From: Candidatus Nanopelagicales bacterium | GTDB taxonomy: Bacteria; Actinomycetota; Actinomycetes; S36-B12 | Reading direction: 5' to 3' | NCBI GenBank assembly: GCA_023264215.1 | Contig: JALQSY010000042.1 | Location: 1-11,468, forward strand | DNA: 11,468 nt | In this document: positions 1-8,016 of the stretch, piece by piece | Layout: every line of letters begins with the position of its first letter | Position numbering within the stretch: position 1 is the stretch's first letter | Notes under the pieces: model-generated | Seen by the model: only the letters and a program-made list of their open reading frames with translations | Databases searched by the model: none | Told to the model about the DNA's origin: nothing | Translations under genes and position numbers: made by a program

Positions 1-12
1 CTGGGGCCCGTT

Positions 13-42
13 TTGACCCCCTCAGGGCCCTGCCGGTAGCCT
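13..42 (+). promoter_or_regulatory. Candidate promoter of rplM-rpsI-glmM
   Basis: TTGACC at 13-18 resembles the -35 box of the actinobacterial housekeeping sigma factor. TAGCCT at 37-42 fits the TAnnnT -10 form, and the spacer is 18 nt. Transcription would start near 49-50, giving a leader of about 65 nt before the preferred rplM start at 115. A perfect 10-bp palindrome, CAGGGCCCTG, lies in the spacer at 23-32. The call rests on motif and spacing only. Short motifs of this kind also occur by chance, but the position directly before a ribosomal protein gene supports it. Confidence 0.45.
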
Positions 43-59
43 TGGCGGTCGTTGTGCCC

Positions 60-93
60 GCCCCCGGGCGCGATCGGGAGCCCCCGGGCGCCC
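60..93 (+). repeat. Duplicated 12-mer forming a GC hairpin in the rplM leader
   Basis: The 12-mer GCCCCCGGGCGC occurs at 60-71 and again at 80-91, exactly 20 bp apart. The region can fold on itself. An outer 6-bp stem pairs 66-71 (GGGCGC) with 88-93 (GCGCCC), and an inner 4-bp stem pairs 75-78 (CGGG) with 83-86 (CCCG) around a 4-nt loop, with a small internal loop (72-74 and 87). The hairpin ends about 12 nt before the purine-rich site at 105-109. Known in E. coli: L13 represses its own rplM-rpsI mRNA by binding the leader. A similar role here is inference; GC-rich DNA yields such stems easily. Confidence 0.35.
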
Positions 94-104
94 CCTGAGC
101 GAGT

Positions 105-109
105 GAAGG
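105..109 (+). promoter_or_regulatory. Ribosome binding site favouring the rplM TTG start
   Basis: GAAGG at 105-109 lies 5 nt before the TTG at 115. The other nearby start, GTG at 103, has only a GAG at 97-99 upstream and would place this purine run inside the gene. The TTG start also gives a protein beginning MRTYTPKPG, matching the normal beginning of actinobacterial L13. Confidence 0.5.
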
Positions 110-114
110 TTCCG

Positions 115-558
115 TTGCGTACGTACACCCCCAAGCCGGGCGAGATCACGCGCGAGTGGCTCGTGATCGATGCCACCGATGTCGTCCTGGGCCGACTGGC
201 CAGCCAGACGGCCCAATTGCTGCGGGGCAAGCACAAGCCGGTCTTCGCTCCGCACGTGGACACGGGTGACTTCGTCATCATCATCAACGCCGACAAGGTC
301 GCCCTCACCGGCAGCAAGCTCGAGCAGAAGCGGGACTACCGCCACTCGGGCTACCCCGGCGGTCTCACCGCCACCGCGTATTCCGAGCTGCTGGAGAACA
401 ACCCGCGTCGGGCCATCGAGAAGGCCGTGCGCGGGATGCTCCCGCACAACAAGATCGGCCGTCAGCAGATGAGCAAGCTCAAGGTGTACGCCGGGCCCGA
501 TCATCCGCACGCCGCACAGAAGCCCACCCCGTACACCATCACGCAGGTTGCGCAGTAG
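115..558 (+). CDS. rplM: 50S ribosomal protein L13
   Basis: L13 is an early-assembling protein of the large ribosomal subunit that binds 23S rRNA. The 147-residue product matches the usual actinobacterial length. It carries the family hallmarks [16 protein letters not shown] near the start, [23 protein letters not shown] in the middle, HSGYPGGL, the [10 protein letters not shown] stretch and the [13 protein letters not shown] tail. The TTG at 115 is preferred: it has a purine-rich site 5 nt upstream and gives the family-typical N-terminus. GTG at 103 would add MKVP and is the alternative; TTG at 52 would add a Pro/Arg-rich stretch unlike L13. It is followed by rpsI after 35 nt, the classical rplM-rpsI pair. 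A likely promoter and hairpin leader lie directly upstream. Confidence 0.97.
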   Translation: MRTYTPKPGEITREWLVIDATDVVLGRLASQTAQLLRGKHKPVFAPHVDTGDFVIIINADKVALTGSKLEQKRDYRHSGYPGGLTATAYSELLENNPRRAIEKAVRGMLPHNKIGRQQMSKLKVYAGPDHPHAAQKPTPYTITQVAQ

Positions 559-593
559 CGACACCGGCGCACTCTGCGAAAGGAAGTAGTGAC

Positions 594-1085
<492 letters not shown>

Positions 1086-1095
1086 TCGGCAGGCC

Positions 1096-2451
1096 GTGAC
1101 CGGTCGCCTCTTCGGCACCGACGGCGTGCGGGGACTCGCCAATCGCGATCTCACCGCAGAGCTTGCGCTCGCCCTCTCCGCCTCGGCGGCCCATGTGCTC
1201 GGCGATGCTGGTGCCGGTGTCGTCGACGGCTCTCGACCGACGGCCGTCGTGGGCAGGGATCCGCGCGCGAGTGGGGAGTTCCTCGAGGCGGCTGTCGTCG
1301 CTGGATTGGCCAGCGCCGGCATGGATGTGCTGCTGGCCGGCGTACTTCCCACACCCGCGATCGCCTACCTCACCGCGCGCCATGGTGCGAGCCTGGGCGT
1401 CATGCTGTCCGCGTCGCACAACGCCATGCCGGACAACGGCATCAAGTTCTTCGCCCGCGGCGGGCACAAGCTCGACGATGCGATCGAGGACGCCATCGAG
1501 GCCCGCCTGGGTGAGGCGTGGGATCGCCCCACCGGGGCGGCGGTCGGGCGAGTAACCCGGCTCGACAGGGCGAGCCAGGACTACATCGACCACGTGCTCG
1601 ATATCGTCCAGCGGCCCCTGTCCTCGCTCACCGTCGTGGTGGACTGCGCCAACGGAGCCGCTTCGACGGTCTCCCCGGAGGCCATGCGCCGTGCCGGGGC
1701 CCATGTCATCGCCATTCACGCCTCACCCGACGGACTGAACATCAACGAGAGCTGTGGCAGCACCCACCCCGATGACCTGGTGGCTGCCGTGATCGAGCAC
1801 GGAGCCGATATCGGCATCGCGCACGACGGGGATGCCGACCGCTGCCTTGCGGTCGACGCTCACGGCCACCTGGTCGACGGGGACCAGATCCTTGCGATCC
1901 TGGCCCTGGCGATGCGCGACCGGGGCACTCTCGCGCGGGACACGGTGGTGGCGACGGTGATGTCCAACCTCGGGTTCCGCCTCGCCATGGGGGAGCAGGG
2001 CGTCAACGTCGTCAGCACCGCGGTCGGCGATCGATATGTCCTCGAGGAGATGCGGTCGGCCGGCTACGCCCTCGGCGGCGAGCAGAGCGGTCACGTCGTG
2101 ATCCTCGATCGCGCGACGACCGGCGACGGTCTCCTCACGGCGCTCGCGCTGCTCGACCGCATGGCCGAGACGGGTTCGAGTCTGGGCGAATTGGCCTCGG
2201 TGATGACGCGACTGCCCCAGGTCCTCATCAACGTCTCCGGTGTGGACCGGTCGCGCCTCGGCGAGAGCGCCGAGGTCAATGCCGTGGTCGAGACCGTCGA
2301 GGCCTCGCTGGGAGGCTCGGGGCGTGTGCTCCTGCGGCCCTCCGGGACGGAGCCGATCGTTCGCGTCATGGTCGAGGCCCCCACGCAAGCCGAGGCCGAG
2401 GCAGCAGCAGAGGCGATCGCGGCCAGCGTGCGCGCTGCCCTCGCGCTCTAG
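1096..2451 (+). CDS. glmM: Phosphoglucosamine mutase
   Basis: GlmM converts glucosamine-6-phosphate to glucosamine-1-phosphate in the cytoplasm, the step after GlmS on the way to UDP-GlcNAc and peptidoglycan. The 451-residue protein has all family sites. The N-terminal [10 protein letters not shown] starts at residue 4. The phosphorylation loop [15 protein letters not shown] has its active serine at S107. The metal loop DGDADR has D244, D246 and D248. The sugar-binding loop GGEQSGH is at 327-333, and the phosphate-binding RPSGTEP at 414-420. Because the core begins three residues after the GTG, this start is effectively fixed. It follows rpsI by 10 nt with only a weak Shine-Dalgarno (AGG at 1091-1093), so translational coupling to rpsI is plausible. 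Its TAG stop overlaps the stop of the opposite gene. Confidence 0.97.
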   Translation: MTGRLFGTDGVRGLANRDLTAELALALSASAAHVLGDAGAGVVDGSRPTAVVGRDPRASGEFLEAAVVAGLASAGMDVLLAGVLPTPAIAYLTARHGASLGVMLSASHNAMPDNGIKFFARGGHKLDDAIEDAIEARLGEAWDRPTGAAVGRVTRLDRASQDYIDHVLDIVQRPLSSLTVVVDCANGAASTVSPEAMRRAGAHVIAIHASPDGLNINESCGSTHPDDLVAAVIEHGADIGIAHDGDADRCLAVDAHGHLVDGDQILAILALAMRDRGTLARDTVVATVMSNLGFRLAMGEQGVNVVSTAVGDRYVLEEMRSAGYALGGEQSGHVVILDRATTGDGLLTALALLDRMAETGSSLGELASVMTRLPQVLINVSGVDRSRLGESAEVNAVVETVEASLGGSGRVLLRPSGTEPIVRVMVEAPTQAEAEAAAEAIAASVRAALAL

Positions 2452-3389
2452 GGCTTCACCTGCTTGCGTGACGCCGTACGCCGGCGCATCCGCCGCAGGA
2501 CCAGCAGGGTGACCCACCCGGCAAGGGCCATGCCGCAGATGTTGATGCCCAATTGCAGTGCGCTGCCCCATACCTCCTGCCAGTCGCCGAAGGGGATTGC
2601 CAGGGCGATGTTGCCGGCGGCGGGAATCGTCGTGACCGATATGAAGACGCCGGTGAGCGTCGCCGAGCGATCGGTGACCAGGGCCAGGACACCTGCAACC
2701 CCGGCAACGATGGCGATGACGATGGACCAATTGTCCGGGCTGTAGATGAACTCGGTGAAGGGGCGTGGACCTTCGACCGCTGACTGATCCACCCAGCCGA
2801 GCCATCTCATGACCGAGAACAGGGCCGTGGTCACGGCGATGGCGACGGCGAAGCCGATCACCAGCGAGCGCAGCGCTGATGCGAGCAGGTGCACGCGACG
2901 GGTGACGAGCGCGATGCCGAGTGCGGCGACCGCACCGAACTCCGGGCCCAGCACCATCGCGCCGATGACGAGCACCTGAGAGTCGAGGACGATCGCGACA
3001 GAGGCGATGAACGTCGCCATCGTCATGAACGCGAGGAATCCCCAGGTCAGTGCAGAGGCTCCGTAGGCCTCCTGGACCACATCGGTCCACACCACGGCAT
3101 CGGTGTCATCCGGGGCCTGGGACGCCTCGATGGCAAGACCCGGGCTCGACGCCCAGCCGGTGAGATCCGATGTTTCGATCATGCCGGACTTCGCCACTCC
3201 CGCCACCACGAGCCGCTCGATGACCGAATCGGTCGTCGTCCGAGGCAGCGACGCGGTGATGAGGTCACCGGGGGGTCGCAGGCTTCCCCCGGGGACGACG
3301 GCCAGGGCCGCCACGGAGGGCTCGCTTCGCAGGATGCGCTCGACCTCACCGGAGAGATCTCGCGGGCAGTAGACCCGCAGGTTCAGCAT
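2448..3389 (-). CDS. DUF389 family membrane protein
   Basis: The function is unknown, and no substrate has been established for the DUF389 (TIGR00341-like) family as far as I know. The 313-residue product begins with a soluble domain of about 100 residues, likely cytoplasmic. Six hydrophobic segments follow at roughly 113-135, 138-162, 170-197, 222-239, 244-267 and 274-298, and the protein ends in a strongly basic tail. Family marks are AVVWTDV near 98-104, the [10 protein letters not shown] motif at 143-152 and the small-residue and proline-rich [14 protein letters not shown] at 253-266. The ATG at 3389 opens directly on the conserved LRVYCP strand. No Shine-Dalgarno is visible before it, so a leaderless mRNA is possible. 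It reads against its neighbours, converging on glmM (4-nt overlap) and diverging from glmS. It could be a transporter or channel, but the sequence does not say which. Confidence 0.9.
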   Translation of the reverse strand: MLNLRVYCPRDLSGEVERILRSEPSVAALAVVPGGSLRPPGDLITASLPRTTTDSVIERLVVAGVAKSGMIETSDLTGWASSPGLAIEASQAPDDTDAVVWTDVVQEAYGASALTWGFLAFMTMATFIASVAIVLDSQVLVIGAMVLGPEFGAVAALGIALVTRRVHLLASALRSLVIGFAVAIAVTTALFSVMRWLGWVDQSAVEGPRPFTEFIYSPDNWSIVIAIVAGVAGVLALVTDRSATLTGVFISVTTIPAAGNIALAIPFGDWQEVWGSALQLGINICGMALAGWVTLLVLRRMRRRTASRKQVKP

Positions 3390-3527
3390 GCGGCGATTGT
3401 CGCGTAGTTCACGGCCGTCGGGCGCTATCTCCGGTCACGCAGGTCGATCCCATGCAGGCCCGAGGGGGCGCGCCCGGCCCGGTCGGTCGACCCGAGTCAG
3501 GAAGGCTCACGGCGTACGCTGGCACCC
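3390..3527. promoter_or_regulatory. Divergent intergenic region, DUF389 gene / glmS
   Basis: This 138-bp gap is the longest non-coding stretch inside the window and must hold the promoters for both flanking genes. It contains a perfect 10-bp palindrome, GGGCGCGCCC, at 3466-3475 and an 8-bp palindrome, GGTCGACC, at 3485-3492. A -10-like TACGCT lies close to glmS. On the - strand I found no convincing -10 and -35 pair for the DUF389 gene. There is no small ORF, tRNA or clear terminator. The palindromes could be operator half-sites or chance in GC-rich DNA. Confidence 0.6.
3515..3520 (+). promoter_or_regulatory. -10 box implying a leaderless glmS mRNA
   Basis: TACGCT fits the actinobacterial TAnnnT -10 motif and ends 7 nt before the glmS ATG at 3528, so transcription would begin at or next to the A of the start codon. 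No Shine-Dalgarno lies at normal distance. The purine run GGAAGG at 3500-3505 is 22 nt upstream, too far to serve. No good -35 box is seen at 17-18 nt spacing, which is common for actinobacterial promoters. The glmS start is fixed by the catalytic Cys2, so the geometry does not depend on start choice. Confidence 0.5.
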
Positions 3528-5378
3528 ATGTGCGGGATCGTGGGCTACGTCGGCGAGAAACAGGCCCTGGAGGTCGTCGTCGAGGGCCTGCGTCGCCTGG
3601 AGTACCGGGGATACGACTCCGCCGGCGTCGCGGTGGTCACCGGGGATCGGCTGGACGTCCGCAAGAAGGCCGGCAAGCTCGCGAACCTCGAGTCCCTGCT
3701 CGGCGAGGACCCACTCGAGGCGGCCACGATCGGCATCGGCCACACCCGCTGGGCCACGCATGGCGGTCCGACCGATGTCAACGCGCATCCCCATGTCAGC
3801 GAGGACGGTGCGGTCGCGGTGATCCACAACGGGATCATCGAGAACTTCGCCGAACTGCGCGAGGAACTGACGGCCTCGGGTGTCGAACTCACATCGGAGA
3901 CGGACACGGAGGTAGTGGCCCACCTGCTCGCCGCGGAACTCCCGCGAGCCGGCGGCGACCTCGCCGAGGCGATGAGACGCACCTGTCGTCAGCTCGAGGG
4001 CGCCTTCACCCTCGTCGCCGTCGTCGCCGACGATGTCGATGTCGTGGTGGCAGCTCGCCGCAACTCCCCGCTCGTCGTGGGCCTCGGGCAGGGCGAGAAC
4101 TTCCTCGCCTCCGACGTCGCCGCATTCGTCGCGCACACCCGCGAGGCCCTCGAGCTCGGCCAGGACCAGGTTGTGCAGATCTCCCGCGATGAGGTGATCG
4201 TCACCGACTTCGATGGAGGGGTCGTCGAGGCCAAGCCCTTCACCGTCACCTGGGATGCGGCCGCCGCGGAGAAGGGTGGCTACGACCTGTTCATGCTCAA
4301 GGAGATCGCCGAGCAGCCCAAGGCGGTCGCCGACTCGCTGCGCGGTCGCGTCGGTCGCGACGGTCGGCTCCACCTCGACGAGATGCGGCTGACCGACGCG
4401 GAACTGCGCGAGATCGACAAGATCGTCGTCGTCGCCTGCGGCACGGCCTACCACGCGGGCCTGGTCGCGAAGTACGCCATCGAGCACTGGACCCGCATCC
4501 CGGTCGACGTCGAGCTCGCGAGCGAGTTCCGCTACCGCGACCCGATCGTCGATGGACGTACCTTGACGATCGCCATCTCCCAGTCGGGGGAGACGATGGA
4601 CACCCTCATGGCCCTGCGCTACGCGCGGGAGCAGGGCTCGAAGGCGCTCGCCATCTGCAACACCGTGGGGTCGACGATCCCGCGCGAATGCGACGCTGTC
4701 CTCTACACCTATGCCGGGCCGGAGATCGCCGTCGCGTCCACCAAGGCGTTCCTCACGCAGATCATCGCCGCCTACCTCGTCGGGCTCTACCTGGCGCAGG
4801 TGCGCGGCAACATGTTCGGGGACGAGATCCGCAGCGTGCTCACGGACCTGTCGGACATGCCCCAGGCCGTCGATCTCGTCCTCGACACCAGCGAGGGCGT
4901 GCAGGCACTGGCCCGTGAGCTGGTCGACGCGACGTCGGTCCTGTTCATCGGCCGGCATGTCGGCTACCCCGTGGCGCTCGAGGGCGCACTCAAGCTCAAG
5001 GAACTCGCCTACATGCACGCCGAGGGCTTCGCCGCGGGCGAGCTCAAGCATGGTCCGATCGCCCTCATCGAGCAGGGCGTGCCCGTGGTCTGCATCGTCC
5101 CCTCACCCCGCGGGCGGGCGACCCTGCACGACAAGATCATCTCCAACATCCAGGAGGTACGCGCCCGTGGCGCGCGCACCATCGTCATCGCCGAGGAGGG
5201 GGACGAGTCGGTCACGCCCTACTCCGACGTGATCTTCCGCGTGCCCGCCGTGCCCACGCTGATGCAGCCGCTCGTTTCGACAGTCCCGCTGCAGGTCTTC
5301 GCATGCGCGATGGCCACGGTCAAGGGCCACGATGTCGATCAGCCCCGCAATCTCGCCAAGTCCGTCACCGTCGAGTAG
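3528..5378 (+). CDS. glmS: Glutamine--fructose-6-phosphate aminotransferase (isomerizing)
   Basis: GlmS makes glucosamine-6-phosphate from fructose-6-phosphate and glutamine, the committed step to amino sugars and the cell wall. The 616-residue length is normal. The N-terminal glutaminase domain (about 2-240) has nucleophile Cys2 in MCGIVGY, which requires removal of Met1 and so fixes the ATG. It also has GHTRWATHG at 71-79 and HNGIIENF. Two SIS isomerase domains follow, with CGTAYHAG from C304, SQSGETMDT at 351-359, the GALKLKE stretch ending at E492, H508 in KHGP, and the C-terminal DQPRNLAKSVTVE. In that tail K611 corresponds to the E. coli lysine that forms the Schiff base with the sugar. 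No glmS ribozyme is visible. The gene opens the right-hand operon, with nnrD following after 12 nt. Confidence 0.98.
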   Translation: MCGIVGYVGEKQALEVVVEGLRRLEYRGYDSAGVAVVTGDRLDVRKKAGKLANLESLLGEDPLEAATIGIGHTRWATHGGPTDVNAHPHVSEDGAVAVIHNGIIENFAELREELTASGVELTSETDTEVVAHLLAAELPRAGGDLAEAMRRTCRQLEGAFTLVAVVADDVDVVVAARRNSPLVVGLGQGENFLASDVAAFVAHTREALELGQDQVVQISRDEVIVTDFDGGVVEAKPFTVTWDAAAAEKGGYDLFMLKEIAEQPKAVADSLRGRVGRDGRLHLDEMRLTDAELREIDKIVVVACGTAYHAGLVAKYAIEHWTRIPVDVELASEFRYRDPIVDGRTLTIAISQSGETMDTLMALRYAREQGSKALAICNTVGSTIPRECDAVLYTYAGPEIAVASTKAFLTQIIAAYLVGLYLAQVRGNMFGDEIRSVLTDLSDMPQAVDLVLDTSEGVQALARELVDATSVLFIGRHVGYPVALEGALKLKELAYMHAEGFAAGELKHGPIALIEQGVPVVCIVPSPRGRATLHDKIISNIQEVRARGARTIVIAEEGDESVTPYSDVIFRVPAVPTLMQPLVSTVPLQVFACAMATVKGHDVDQPRNLAKSVTVE

Positions 5379-5390
5379 GGCTGTCTCGCC

Positions 5391-6899
5391 ATGCGGTCGG
5401 TGTACGACGTCGCCCAGGTGCGTCGGTCCGAAGAGGCCGTCATGGCCGATCTGCCCGACGGCGCCCTGATGGATCGAGCGGCCACCGGGCTCGCGGACAC
5501 GGTCGCTGGCCTGCTGCGTGATCTGGGACTGCCGATCGCCGGCGCTCGCGCGGTGCTGCTCATCGGCAGCGGCAACAACGGCGGGGACGCGCTCTTCGCC
5601 GGTGCGCGGCTCGCCGCGCGGGGGATGCGCGTCGCGGCGATCATGACAGCCGATCGCTGCCATGACCAGGGACTGAGCGCATTCGTCGCTGCCGGCGGCG
5701 TGGTCGCCCGAAACCCCGAGGAGGAGATTCGGCGAGCCGACCTGGTGATCGACGGCCTTGTCGGGATCGGCGGGCGCGGTGCGCTTCGGGACCTCGGGGC
5801 GACATGCGCCGAGTGGGCGCAGCGGTCGGGCGCGCTGGTCATCGCAGCAGATATCCCCTCCGGAGTCGATGCGGACACCGGTGCCGTCGCGGATCGTGAT
5901 GCTGTCGTCAACGCCGACGTGACAGTCACCTTCGGCTGCCTCAAGCCCGGGCTCGTGCTGTCGCCGGGCCGCGACTTCGCGGGTGCGACGGTCGTGGTGG
6001 ACATCGGCCTGGGGGACCGCCTGCCGCCCCCCCGCGTGCAGGTCCTCGATGATGCGGACCTCGCGATGGCGGTGCCCGAGCCGGGTGCGCAGGACTACAA
6101 GTACTCCCGTGGCGTTGTCGGGATCGCGGCGGGCAGCCCGGCGTATCGCGGGGCAGCCTTCATGGCGACGGGCAGCGCACGGCATGGCAACGTCGGGATG
6201 GTCCACGTGCTCGATCGTGCGGACGGCCTGGCTCAGTCGCTCGTCGATGAGTTCTGGGACATCGTGATCTCGACCCAGGCTCCGGCAAGCGTCCCGAGGG
6301 TGACGGCCTGGGCAGTCGGGCCGGGGCTCGGAGTCGACCTCGACGGACAGCGGGTGCTCGTCGACGTCCTCGGGGCCGGGGTGCCCGTGGTCGTGGACGC
6401 CGACGCACTCCGCATGCTGCGCGAGAGTGGACCGTCCGCCGCGCTCGCCGCGCGACGGCACCCCACCGTGCTCACCCCCCACATCGGGGAGTTCGCCGCG
6501 CTCGGGTTCGACTGCGGCACCGGTGCGCAGGAGGACCGACTCGGCGCGGCCCGTCACGCGGCGGCCGCGCTGGGTGCCGTCGTCGTCCTCAAGGGCGCGG
6601 GCACCGTCGTTGCATCGCCGAGCGGCGTCGCATACGTCGATGGATTCGCCACCGCCGACCTCGGCACCGCGGGCAGCGGCGATGTGCTCGCGGGCCTCAC
6701 CGGTGCCCTGCTCGCAGGTGCGGCTGCTCGCGGCGCGGTCGACGACGATGCCGCGGCCCTCGTCGCTGCGTCAGCTGTCGGCCTTCACGGCATCGCGGGG
6801 AGGATCGCGGCGCACGGCGGCCGCCCCGTGACCGCGCCGGACATCATCGCAGCGCTGCCCGAGGCGATCGCCGAGGTGCGGCGGGGCGGTCGATCATGA
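5391..6899 (+). CDS. nnrD: Bifunctional NAD(P)H-hydrate epimerase / ADP-dependent dehydratase
   Basis: This fused repair enzyme restores NADH and NADPH that have become hydrated. The N-terminal half (about 1-220, YjeF_N/NnrE type) interconverts the R and S hydrates. The C-terminal half (about 225-500, NnrD, ribokinase-like fold) dehydrates the S form using ADP. Visible marks in the epimerase are GSGNNGGDA at 59-67, D121 in VIDGLVGIGG and DIPSGVD at 154-160. In the dehydratase they are YSRGVVGIAAGS, GPGLGVD, the TPHIGEF segment, KGAGT and GTAGSGDVLAG at 425-435 with the likely catalytic Asp at D431. The 502-residue length fits a full fusion. The ATG at 5391 gives the usual start with a conserved GALMDRAA later; its Shine-Dalgarno is weak (AGGG at 5377-5380, overlapping the glmS stop). 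It overlaps alr by ATGA. Confidence 0.95.
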   Translation: MRSVYDVAQVRRSEEAVMADLPDGALMDRAATGLADTVAGLLRDLGLPIAGARAVLLIGSGNNGGDALFAGARLAARGMRVAAIMTADRCHDQGLSAFVAAGGVVARNPEEEIRRADLVIDGLVGIGGRGALRDLGATCAEWAQRSGALVIAADIPSGVDADTGAVADRDAVVNADVTVTFGCLKPGLVLSPGRDFAGATVVVDIGLGDRLPPPRVQVLDDADLAMAVPEPGAQDYKYSRGVVGIAAGSPAYRGAAFMATGSARHGNVGMVHVLDRADGLAQSLVDEFWDIVISTQAPASVPRVTAWAVGPGLGVDLDGQRVLVDVLGAGVPVVVDADALRMLRESGPSAALAARRHPTVLTPHIGEFAALGFDCGTGAQEDRLGAARHAAAALGAVVVLKGAGTVVASPSGVAYVDGFATADLGTAGSGDVLAGLTGALLAGAAARGAVDDDAAALVAASAVGLHGIAGRIAAHGGRPVTAPDIIAALPEAIAEVRRGGRS

Positions 6900-8014
6900 C
6901 CGTGCGCGCGGAGGCAGTTGTCGACCGTGGTGTCCTGCGCTCCAACATCGGGCACCTGATGGGACCCGCATGCGGTGGCGAAGACGTCCAGCGCATGGTC
7001 GTCGTCAAGGCGGACGGCTATGGGCACGGCGCGGCCGAGGTGGCCCGGGTCGCGCGTCAGGAGGGTGTGCCGTGGCTCGGCGTCGCGCTGCCCTCGGAGG
7101 CCCTCGCGCTGCGAGGGGCGGATGACGATGGCCGGATCCTGGCCTGGCTCTACGCGCCCGGCGACCCCGACCTCGTCGAATGCGTCGCCCAGGACGTCGA
7201 CCTCGGCGTCGGCAGCCTCGACATGCTCGAGTCGGTTTCGCGTGCCGCCGATGCAGCCGGGCGCCCCGCTCGCATTCATCTGAAGGTCGACACCGGACTG
7301 GGTCGGGGTGGATGCGCGCCCGGCCAGTGGCCAGAGCTCCTCGAGCGGGCTGCCTCCGCACGCCGCATCGATGTCGTGGGCATCTGGTCCCACCTGGCCA
7401 GCGCCGATGTGCCCGATGCACCGGAGACGACCGAGCAGGTGCTCGCGTTCGAGCAGGCCCTGGACCTGGCATCGCAAGCCGGCCTCAGGCCGCAGGTGCG
7501 CCACCTGGCATCGAGCGGTGCGGCGCTCAGTCGCCCGGACACCCGCTACGACCTCGTGCGCCTGGGGATTGCGACGTACGGCATAGCCCCCGGTCCGGCC
7601 ATCGACATGGGGCCTGTGAGCCCCGCTATGACCGTGCGCGCGACTGTCGCGCTGACCAAGCGGGTGCCGGCCGGTCACGGAGCGTCGTACAACCTCACCT
7701 GGCGCGCGCCGCGAGAGACGGGCTTGGCGCTCGTCCCGCTCGGCTACGGCGATGGCCTGCCGCGCACCGCGCGCGGCGCACAGGTGCTCATCGCAGGAGC
7801 GCGCCATCCCATCGTCGGGCGGATCGCGATGGACCAGGTCATCGTCGATGTCGGGGACGCCGATATCGCCCCCGGCGACGAGGTGGTCGTCTGGGGCCGG
7901 GGCGACGATGGGGCACCCACGGCGACGGAGTGGGCGGGCTGGGATGACACCATCGGGTACGAGATCGTGACGCGCCTTGGTTCGCGCGTGCCACGGCGCT
8001 ACGTCGAGGGGTGA
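6896..8014 (+). CDS. alr: Alanine racemase
   Basis: Alr is a PLP enzyme that interconverts L- and D-alanine, supplying D-Ala for peptidoglycan. The 372-residue protein has the complete set of sites. The PLP lysine is K38 in VVVKADGYGHGA. The second catalytic base is Y265 in HGASYNLTW. R222 in RLGIATYG lies near the PLP ring nitrogen, and M312 is in RIAMDQ; Y265 and M312 carry the same numbers as in the Geobacillus enzyme. GYGDGLPR and the C-terminal beta domain end (TRLGSRVPRRY) are present. The ATG at 6896 overlaps the nnrD stop as ATGA, indicating translational coupling. The N-terminus is a few residues shorter than in many relatives but begins normally with a beta-strand into the barrel. 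Confidence 0.97.
   Translation: MTVRAEAVVDRGVLRSNIGHLMGPACGGEDVQRMVVVKADGYGHGAAEVARVARQEGVPWLGVALPSEALALRGADDDGRILAWLYAPGDPDLVECVAQDVDLGVGSLDMLESVSRAADAAGRPARIHLKVDTGLGRGGCAPGQWPELLERAASARRIDVVGIWSHLASADVPDAPETTEQVLAFEQALDLASQAGLRPQVRHLASSGAALSRPDTRYDLVRLGIATYGIAPGPAIDMGPVSPAMTVRATVALTKRVPAGHGASYNLTWRAPRETGLALVPLGYGDGLPRTARGAQVLIAGARHPIVGRIAMDQVIVDVGDADIAPGDEVVVWGRGDDGAPTATEWAGWDDTIGYEIVTRLGSRVPRRYVEG
8006..8011 (+). promoter_or_regulatory. Shine-Dalgarno for the hydrolase start at 8017
   Basis: GAGGGG at 8006-8011 lies 5 nt before the ATG at 8017, inside the end of alr. The alternative GTG at 8011 overlaps this site and the alr stop (GTGA), leaving no room for the ribosome to use it. This favours the ATG, although the GTG would add only two residues. 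Confidence 0.5.
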
Positions 8015-8016
8015 GC

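Noticed and set aside
1..20. Tail of a terminator from an upstream gene (GC stretch followed by TTTT)
   Set aside because: The upstream half of any stem would be outside the window and the T run is only four bases, so it cannot be supported.
52..114. Longer N-terminus for L13 from TTG 52
   Set aside because: It would translate the hairpin region into a Pro/Arg-rich leader not found in L13, and no ribosome site precedes it.
3390..3527. glmS ribozyme or riboswitch upstream of glmS
   Set aside because: The gap is short, I recognise no glmS ribozyme core, and the mRNA appears to start at the ATG. The ribozyme is mainly a Firmicutes feature.
3507..5051. 514-codon open frame antisense to glmS
   Set aside because: It is a shadow of GC-rich codon usage in glmS. 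Its translation is rich in Asp, Gly, Arg and Val with no recognisable domain, while glmS itself is unmistakable.
5103..6557. 484-codon antisense frame across the end of glmS and nnrD
   Set aside because: It spans two well-supported genes on the other strand, and its composition is low-information with no motif.
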